In this document: piece after piece, positions 6,649-9,203 of the stretch
Numbering within the stretch: the first letter of the stretch is position 1
How the letters are laid out: each line of letters starts with the position of its first letter
Assembly (NCBI GenBank): GCA_002408725.1
Contig: DHTR01000003.1
Location: forward strand, 33,418 to 42,620
Direction: 5' to 3'
Length of the DNA stretch: 9,203 bases
Source of the DNA: Pelotomaculum sp. UBA5255
Lineage (GTDB): Bacteria > Bacillota > Desulfotomaculia > Desulfotomaculales > Pelotomaculaceae
Notes under the pieces: generated by a model
Databases searched by the model: none
Seen by the model: the letters and a program-made list of their open reading frames with translations, nothing else
Told to the model about the DNA's origin: nothing
Program-made: the position numbers and the translations under genes

Positions 6649-6675
6649 AAAATATGAACACGATGTTCATATTTT
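6649..6675. repeat. 27-bp near-palindrome with perfect 12-bp arms
   Basis: AAAATATGAACA (6649-6660) and TGTTCATATTTT (6664-6675) are exact reverse complements around a CGA centre. High symmetry, AT-rich flanks and absence of a GC-rich stem or T-tract make an operator-type protein site more likely than a terminator. No gene starts immediately beside it in the present layout, so its target, if any, is unknown. Confidence 0.6.
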
Positions 6676-6690
6676 CTCTTTAGGAATTGT

Positions 6691-6740
6691 CTACCATAGA
6701 TATACTGAGTATGCTTTGGTTCTCTATACTATGGCCGTAG
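6691..6740. repeat. imperfect long inverted repeat
   Basis: CTACCATAGATATA (6691-6704) pairs with TATACTATGGCCGTAG (6725-6740), the arms differing by a bulged A and a two-base insertion, around a 20-nt centre. CTACC recurs at 6745-6749. It lies 15 bases from the 6649-6675 repeat, so the two may belong to one element. Function unknown. Confidence 0.4.
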
Positions 6741-6880
6741 TTATCTACCACGGAACCGGGCTCCATTGTGATTGGAACAGTTCAGGAAACCCTTTAAAAG
6801 CAGGTTCAACCCAAGAAACATCCGGATCCGGACTTTTATTAATGTTTTAATACACAAATATTGAAGTAGTTTACGGCCTG

Positions 6881-6908
6881 CGCCTTACCTTCCGGTGAGG
6901 TGTTTTTT
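6881..6908 (+). terminator. intrinsic terminator upstream of dacF
   Basis: CGCCTTACC (6881-6889), loop TTCC and GGTGAGGTG (6894-6902) form a 9-bp stem with two G-T pairs, followed directly by TTTTTTATTTT (6903-6913). This is a classic rho-independent terminator on the plus strand. It would stop transcripts from deoB-pdp and insulate the forespore gene dacF, whose own promoter begins 20 bases later. Confidence 0.8.
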
Positions 6909-6927
6909 ATTTTCGATCGGTTACAAT

Positions 6928-6956
6928 GCATAACTTCAAGGTTAGGAAACATAATA
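6928..6956 (+). promoter_or_regulatory. sigma-G-type (forespore) promoter for dacF
   Basis: GCATA (6928-6932), a 17-nt spacer and CATAATA (6950-6956) match the B. subtilis sigma-G consensus (gYATR, 17-18 nt, cATnMTA) at every position. It lies about 50 nt before the dacF start and just after a strong terminator. In B. subtilis dacF is read by sigma F and sigma G, whose -35 preferences overlap. I do not see the GG pair typical of the sigma-F -10 in the right place, so sigma G is favoured. Confidence 0.62.
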
Positions 6957-7006
6957 CAAATAACATGCTATTTTTAAAGTTTTTAGATGAACTGGGAGGT
7001 ATCATT

Positions 7007-8194
7007 ATGTCTTGGAAAAGAAGCTTGCCCTTTTTTTTCATGCTTGTTTTTTTCATCGGTTTTGCTGTGGGACAGGTGGCCTGGGCCGCTCCAGAGCCGG
7101 CTAAGGCAAAGGAGGAAGCCAGGGGTAATGTCCCCAAGGTATTGGAGACCACTGCCGAATCGGCCGTTCTTCTGGAGCCGTTCAGCAACAGGATACTTTA
7201 CGAGAAGGAAGCGCATAAGCAACTACCCATGGCCAGCGTTACAAAATTAATGACCCTACTTTTGGCTGCGGAGGCGGTAGAAGAAGGGAATTTCAAGCTA
7301 TCCGACCGCGTTATCACCAGTGAGAACGCCTGGGAAATGGGTGGCTCGCAGATTTACCTGGAGCCAGGTGAAGAAATGAGCTTGTGGGAATTACTGCTGG
7401 GCATCGGTCTGCAGTCCGGCAACGATGCCAGTGTGGCCGTTGCCGAGCACATTGCCGGAAGTGAAGAAGCTTTTATTCTTGCTATGAACGATAAAGCCAG
7501 GGAACTGGGCCTTGTAGATACGAATTTTGTAAATTGTCACGGACTGACCGCGGAGAATCATTACACCAGCGCCTATGATCTGGCGATAATCCTGAGGGAA
7601 GGGCTGAAAAATGGGCTCTTCCGGAAGATCAACGCCATGAAAGAATACGATCTACGCGGTGGCGCCTTTAAGCTCTGGAATACAAATAAGCTGTTGTGGT
7701 GGTATGACGGTGCGGATGCCGGTAAAACCGGCTGGACAGAAGCCGCAAAATACTGCCTTGCTTCTTCAGCTGAAAGGGATGGATTGAGGCTGATCTGCGT
7801 GGTTCTTGGAACCGCTGAACCCAAAAGCCATTTCCGGGAGTCAACCAAATTATTTGATTACGGCTTTGCCCGTTATAAAGCTGTAAATATTGCCGACCAG
7901 GGGGCCAAGGTGGGCACCGTTAAGGTTGGCAAGGGGCTGTCGGAAAGCGTTGATGCCCTGACTCTGGACAGGGTTAGCTTGATGGTTCCAAGAGGTGAAG
8001 AAAAAGGCTTCGAGTCAAAAATTGAACTGCAGGATTATATTAACGCACCGGTGGTAAAAGGACAGGAGATCGGAGCATACGTTGTGACCAAGAAAGGGCA
8101 AGAAGTACTCAGGATTAAACTGGTTGCCGGTCAGGATGTGTCCAAGGCCGGCATGCTCCAACAAATGAAAAGAGTGATCGATAGTGTGTATTAA
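7007..8194 (+). CDS. dacF: D-alanyl-D-alanine carboxypeptidase DacF (penicillin-binding protein, sporulation)
   Basis: Serine DD-carboxypeptidase (peptidase S11) that trims the terminal D-Ala from peptidoglycan stem peptides; DacF acts in the forespore and helps set cross-linking of spore wall and cortex. ATG at 7007 is chosen because GGGAGG (6994-6999) sits 7 nt upstream and a signal peptide follows at once: basic MSWKRS, hydrophobic core about 7-26, likely cleavage after AWA at 25-27. The in-frame ATG at 6926 would overlap the promoter and add 27 residues before the signal. Length is 395 aa. Active-site motifs are SVTK (77-80, nucleophile Ser77, Lys80), SGN (137-139) and KTG (240-242). A PBP5-type C-terminal beta domain spans about 285-370, and a final amphipathic segment (QQMKRVIDSVY) may bind the membrane. 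Its place before spoIIAA, as in B. subtilis, supports DacF over DacA or DacB. Confidence 0.92.
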   Translation: MSWKRSLPFFFMLVFFIGFAVGQVAWAAPEPAKAKEEARGNVPKVLETTAESAVLLEPFSNRILYEKEAHKQLPMASVTKLMTLLLAAEAVEEGNFKLSDRVITSENAWEMGGSQIYLEPGEEMSLWELLLGIGLQSGNDASVAVAEHIAGSEEAFILAMNDKARELGLVDTNFVNCHGLTAENHYTSAYDLAIILREGLKNGLFRKINAMKEYDLRGGAFKLWNTNKLLWWYDGADAGKTGWTEAAKYCLASSAERDGLRLICVVLGTAEPKSHFRESTKLFDYGFARYKAVNIADQGAKVGTVKVGKGLSESVDALTLDRVSLMVPRGEEKGFESKIELQDYINAPVVKGQEIGAYVVTKKGQEVLRIKLVAGQDVSKAGMLQQMKRVIDSVY

Positions 8195-8285
8195 GTACTG
8201 GCTCAGAGTATTCCTTTAAAGAAGCGGCTCTGTAAACCGACCTTAGAATAGACTTTCTTGGGATTAAAGTATTACGGAAAGAAAT

Positions 8286-8375
8286 GGGCCCCTGACGGAC
8301 CTGCTGCAGATAAGCAGGGATTGGGCGCGGTTAAGGACCAGGGCAATACGGCGCTTTAGAGCCACACCCTGGTCC
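8286..8375 (+). ncRNA. candidate structured RNA (two strong hairpins)
   Basis: CCTGCT (8300-8305) and AGCAGG (8313-8318) form a perfect 6-bp stem with a 7-nt loop. GGACCAGGG (8335-8343) and CCCTGGTCC (8367-8375) form a perfect 9-bp stem enclosing a smaller GGC/GCC hairpin (8350-8363). GGGCCC precedes them at 8286-8291. The stems are GC-rich and perfect, unlike random intergenic DNA. No T-run follows closely (nearest 8393-8398, 17 nt away), so a simple terminator is unlikely. It could be a dacF 3' structure, a small RNA or a leader element; it matches no riboswitch class I can name. Confidence 0.3.
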
Positions 8376-8479
8376 CCAGCTTCGCCTCCTCATTTTTTCG
8401 TTGACAGAGAGCCTGGCCGCTAACCCGGCGCCGGCAGAAGGGTGAAAAACTAATTAGTTAGTGTGAAAGTCCCCTTATC

Positions 8480-8508
8480 CCAGGGTCAGGCCCCGACTAA
8501 TTGAATTA
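8480..8508 (+). promoter_or_regulatory. candidate sigma-H promoter for the spoIIA operon
   Basis: ATTGAATTA (8500-8508) fits the sigma-H -10 consensus RnnGAATWW fully. Exactly 11 nt upstream, CCAGGGTCA (8480-8488) keeps the AGG core of the -35 consensus RnAGGAWWW but is otherwise weak. B. subtilis spoIIA is transcribed by sigma-H polymerase activated by Spo0A, so the position before spoIIAA is as expected. Transcription would begin near 8515 and leave a leader of about 170 nt. Confidence 0.5.
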
Positions 8509-8546
8509 TCATGACGGTTTACAACAATAAATCATGGGGGGTTAAT

Positions 8547-8570
8547 ATGTTAAGAAATAGGTGCCCCTAA
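8547..8570 (+). CDS. possible 7-codon leader peptide in the spoIIA leader
   Basis: ATG at 8547 is preceded by GGGGGG (8536-8541) with 5 nt spacing, a good ribosome binding site, and reads MLRNRCP before TAA at 8568-8570. It lies inside the predicted spoIIA leader, downstream of the sigma-H-like promoter. Its CCCC (8564-8567) could pair with the G-run that forms its own binding site. Such a short frame may occur by chance. Confidence 0.2.
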   Translation: MLRNRCP

Positions 8571-8687
8571 AAGGTTCTGCGTAGAGCATGGCAGGGAACT
8601 TAATTGCTAGCACTTGCCTTTTTTCAATAAATTTGGTAAGATTTAGCAGGATGAATGAACGATTAACTAGAAAGAAGGATGGCGCCT

Positions 8688-9026
8688 GTGCTTTTAGATC
8701 TCGAGTTAAAACAGGATACGCTCTTTATCAGGCCGGGCGGAGAGCTGGATCTGGGTGTTGCCGCCCCTCTTCGAAATGCCCTTGACCGGGCACTGGACCG
8801 GGATCCGGTCAGGAACCTGGTTTTCAACCTCTCCAAGGTTAGTTTTATCGACAGTTCCGGACTGGGGGTTCTGCTTGGTCGCTACAAGCGGGTGTCCAAA
8901 AATGGCGGCAAGGTTTTGATCGTCTCCCCGCAACCTCAGGTGCGCAGGATTCTTGAACTATCCGGGCTCCTTCGGATTATGGATGAATCATCCAGTGAGC
9001 CCGAGGCACTGGCGAAAATCGGTTAG
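8688..9026 (+). CDS. spoIIAA: anti-sigma F factor antagonist SpoIIAA
   Basis: STAS-domain anti-anti-sigma factor. Unphosphorylated SpoIIAA binds SpoIIAB and frees sigma F in the forespore; SpoIIAB phosphorylates it and SpoIIE reverses this. Marks, numbered from the upstream ATG at 8679, are GELD (21-24), NLSKVSFIDSSGLGVLLGRYK (50-70, given in parts: phosphorylated serine is Ser59 in DSSGLG) and LELSGLLRI (92-100), matching B. subtilis SpoIIAA throughout. The start is uncertain: ATG at 8679 directly abuts AAGAAGG (8672-8678), with no spacing, while GTG at 8688 lies 9 nt from it and gives a 112-aa product, so GTG is preferred. Either length fits the family (about 110-117 aa). SpoIIAB begins 12 nt after the stop, as expected for translationally coupled partners made in fixed ratio. 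Confidence 0.93.
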   Translation: MLLDLELKQDTLFIRPGGELDLGVAAPLRNALDRALDRDPVRNLVFNLSKVSFIDSSGLGVLLGRYKRVSKNGGKVLIVSPQPQVRRILELSGLLRIMDESSSEPEALAKIG

Positions 9027-9038
9027 GGAGGGCCTGAA

Positions 9039-9203
9039 TTGAAGTATATTAACCAAATGAAATTGGAATTTTTATGTATTCCAGCCAACGTGGCCTTCGC
9101 CAGGGTAACGGTGGCAGCTTTTGCCTCTCAGCTTGACTTTACCTTGACAGACCTGGAAGAAATCAAAGTAGCCGTTTCCGAGGCGGTGGGCAACTCTATC
9201 ATT
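9039..9203 (+). CDS. spoIIAB: anti-sigma F factor SpoIIAB (5' part, cut by window end)
   Basis: N-terminal 55 residues of the serine kinase and anti-sigma factor that holds sigma F inactive and phosphorylates SpoIIAA. The frame reads to the window edge. TTG at 9039 is taken as start because AGGGAGGG (9025-9032) lies 6 nt upstream; the in-frame ATG at 9057 has no suitable site. The product then begins MKYINQMKLEF, matching B. subtilis MKNEMHLEF. Later blocks FARVTVAAF (20-28), EIKVAVSEAVGNSII (41-55) match the same protein. Glu48 and Asn52 of SEAVGN form the start of the GHKL ATPase N-box, with Glu as catalytic base and Asn as Mg ligand. The rest of the ATP site lies beyond the window, and sigF is expected to follow. 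Confidence 0.95.
   Translation, partial: MKYINQMKLEFLCIPANVAFARVTVAAFASQLDFTLTDLEEIKVAVSEAVGNSII

Larger units (their letters stand above)
6342..6880. other. AT-rich gap after pdp, dense in inverted repeats, no convincing gene
   Basis: No frame on either strand looks like a real protein. The stretch is AT-rich (notably 6540-6600) and carries several separate symmetric elements: competing hairpins at 6365-6416, TGACAA/TTGTCA at 6474-6490, TGAGCAATCA/TGATGCTCA at 6517-6539 with one bulged base, a 12-bp-arm repeat at 6649-6675, an imperfect long repeat at 6691-6740, and the palindrome TCCGGATCCGGA at 6821-6832. There is also an approximate direct repeat of AATATCTG-n-TACGG at 6608-6621 and 6628-6643. 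Minus-strand bases 6483-6313 encode a 56-aa frame with GGGGGTGA before its ATG, but it resembles nothing I recognise. The block may be remnant sequence brought in with pdp. Confidence 0.5.
8195..8678. other. long structured gap between dacF and spoIIAA
   Basis: No convincing gene of normal size. From left to right: CAGAG/CTCTG arms around 8204-8232; strong hairpins at 8300-8318 and 8335-8375; TTGACAG at 8401-8407, whose complement CTGTCAA resembles a Spo0A box; CCGGCGCCGG palindrome near 8425-8434; AACTAATTAGTT palindrome at 8448-8459; a sigma-H-like promoter at 8480-8508; and a 7-codon ORF at 8547-8570. The distance and the promoter fit a separately controlled spoIIA operon, as in B. subtilis, where spoIIAA has its own sigma-H promoter after dacF. 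Confidence 0.5.

Noticed and set aside
6649..6675. LexA/DinR (SOS) box, because the repeat contains GAAC...GTTC
   Set aside because: The Gram-positive SOS box needs GAAC-N4-GTTC; here the spacing is five bases (ACGAT), and no DNA repair gene follows.
6926..7006. ATG at 6926 as the dacF start
   Set aside because: It overlaps the sigma-G-type promoter and places 27 charged or mixed residues before the signal peptide; GGGAGG at 6994-6999 marks ATG 7007.
8441..8510. Cobalamin riboswitch or group II intron fragment, suggested by GTGTGAAAGTCC and GGGTCAGGCCCC
   Set aside because: Only short words agree. The larger conserved cores of either class are missing, and spoIIAA is not a plausible cobalamin target.
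8588..8785. 65-aa plus-strand frame overlapping the spoIIAA start
   Set aside because: It has no ribosome binding site, overlaps spoIIAA in another frame for about half its length and shows no recognisable protein features.

Overview
The window comes from an endospore-forming Firmicute, most likely an anaerobic clostridial lineage of middling GC content (Peptococcaceae / Desulfotomaculum / Pelotomaculum type). Evidence: genes for SpoIIM, DacF, SpoIIAA and SpoIIAB; a CoA-linked 2-oxoacid:ferredoxin oxidoreductase subunit, an enzyme typical of anaerobes; strong AGGAGG-type ribosome binding sites; and frequent GTG and TTG starts. The genus is an inference from gene content and style, not from a database match.

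Layout. 1-1753 (+): the gamma subunit of a 2-oxoacid:ferredoxin oxidoreductase, with the probable tail of the upstream subunit at the left edge, then an M20 (PepT-like) metallopeptidase 26 bp further on. 1750-1881 (-): a 43-codon gene too short for ordinary ORF calling, which I recognise as mciZ, the sporulation inhibitor of FtsZ. Its stop codon overlaps the peptidase stop tail-to-tail. 1882-2034: a divergent control region with sigma-E-like promoters for mciZ and spoIIM. 2035-4948 (+): spoIIM, xerD and deoB. 5040-6341 (+): pdp, pyrimidine-nucleoside phosphorylase, visibly richer in AT than its neighbours. 6342-7006: 665 bases without a convincing gene, AT-rich and full of inverted repeats, closed by a good intrinsic terminator and a near-perfect sigma-G-type promoter. 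7007-8194 (+): dacF. 8195-8687: a structured gap with two hairpins, a sigma-H-like promoter and a leader holding a 7-codon ORF. 8688-9203 (+): spoIIAA and the start of spoIIAB, cut by the window edge; sigF is expected next.

How the parts fit. The order spoIIM - xerD - deoB - nucleoside phosphorylase - dacF - spoIIAA - spoIIAB matches the Bacillus subtilis spoIIM/ripX/drm/pupG/dacF/spoIIA region, so this is an old conserved sporulation and nucleoside-salvage neighbourhood. Promoter candidates follow the sporulation programme: sigma-H before spoIIA (predivisional), sigma-E before spoIIM and mciZ (mother cell), sigma-G before dacF (forespore). DeoB and Pdp form a salvage pair: Pdp releases (deoxy)ribose-1-phosphate and DeoB converts it to the 5-phosphate. 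The least described items are the minus-strand mciZ homologue, the hairpin-rich AT-rich block after pdp, and the structured leader region before spoIIAA.
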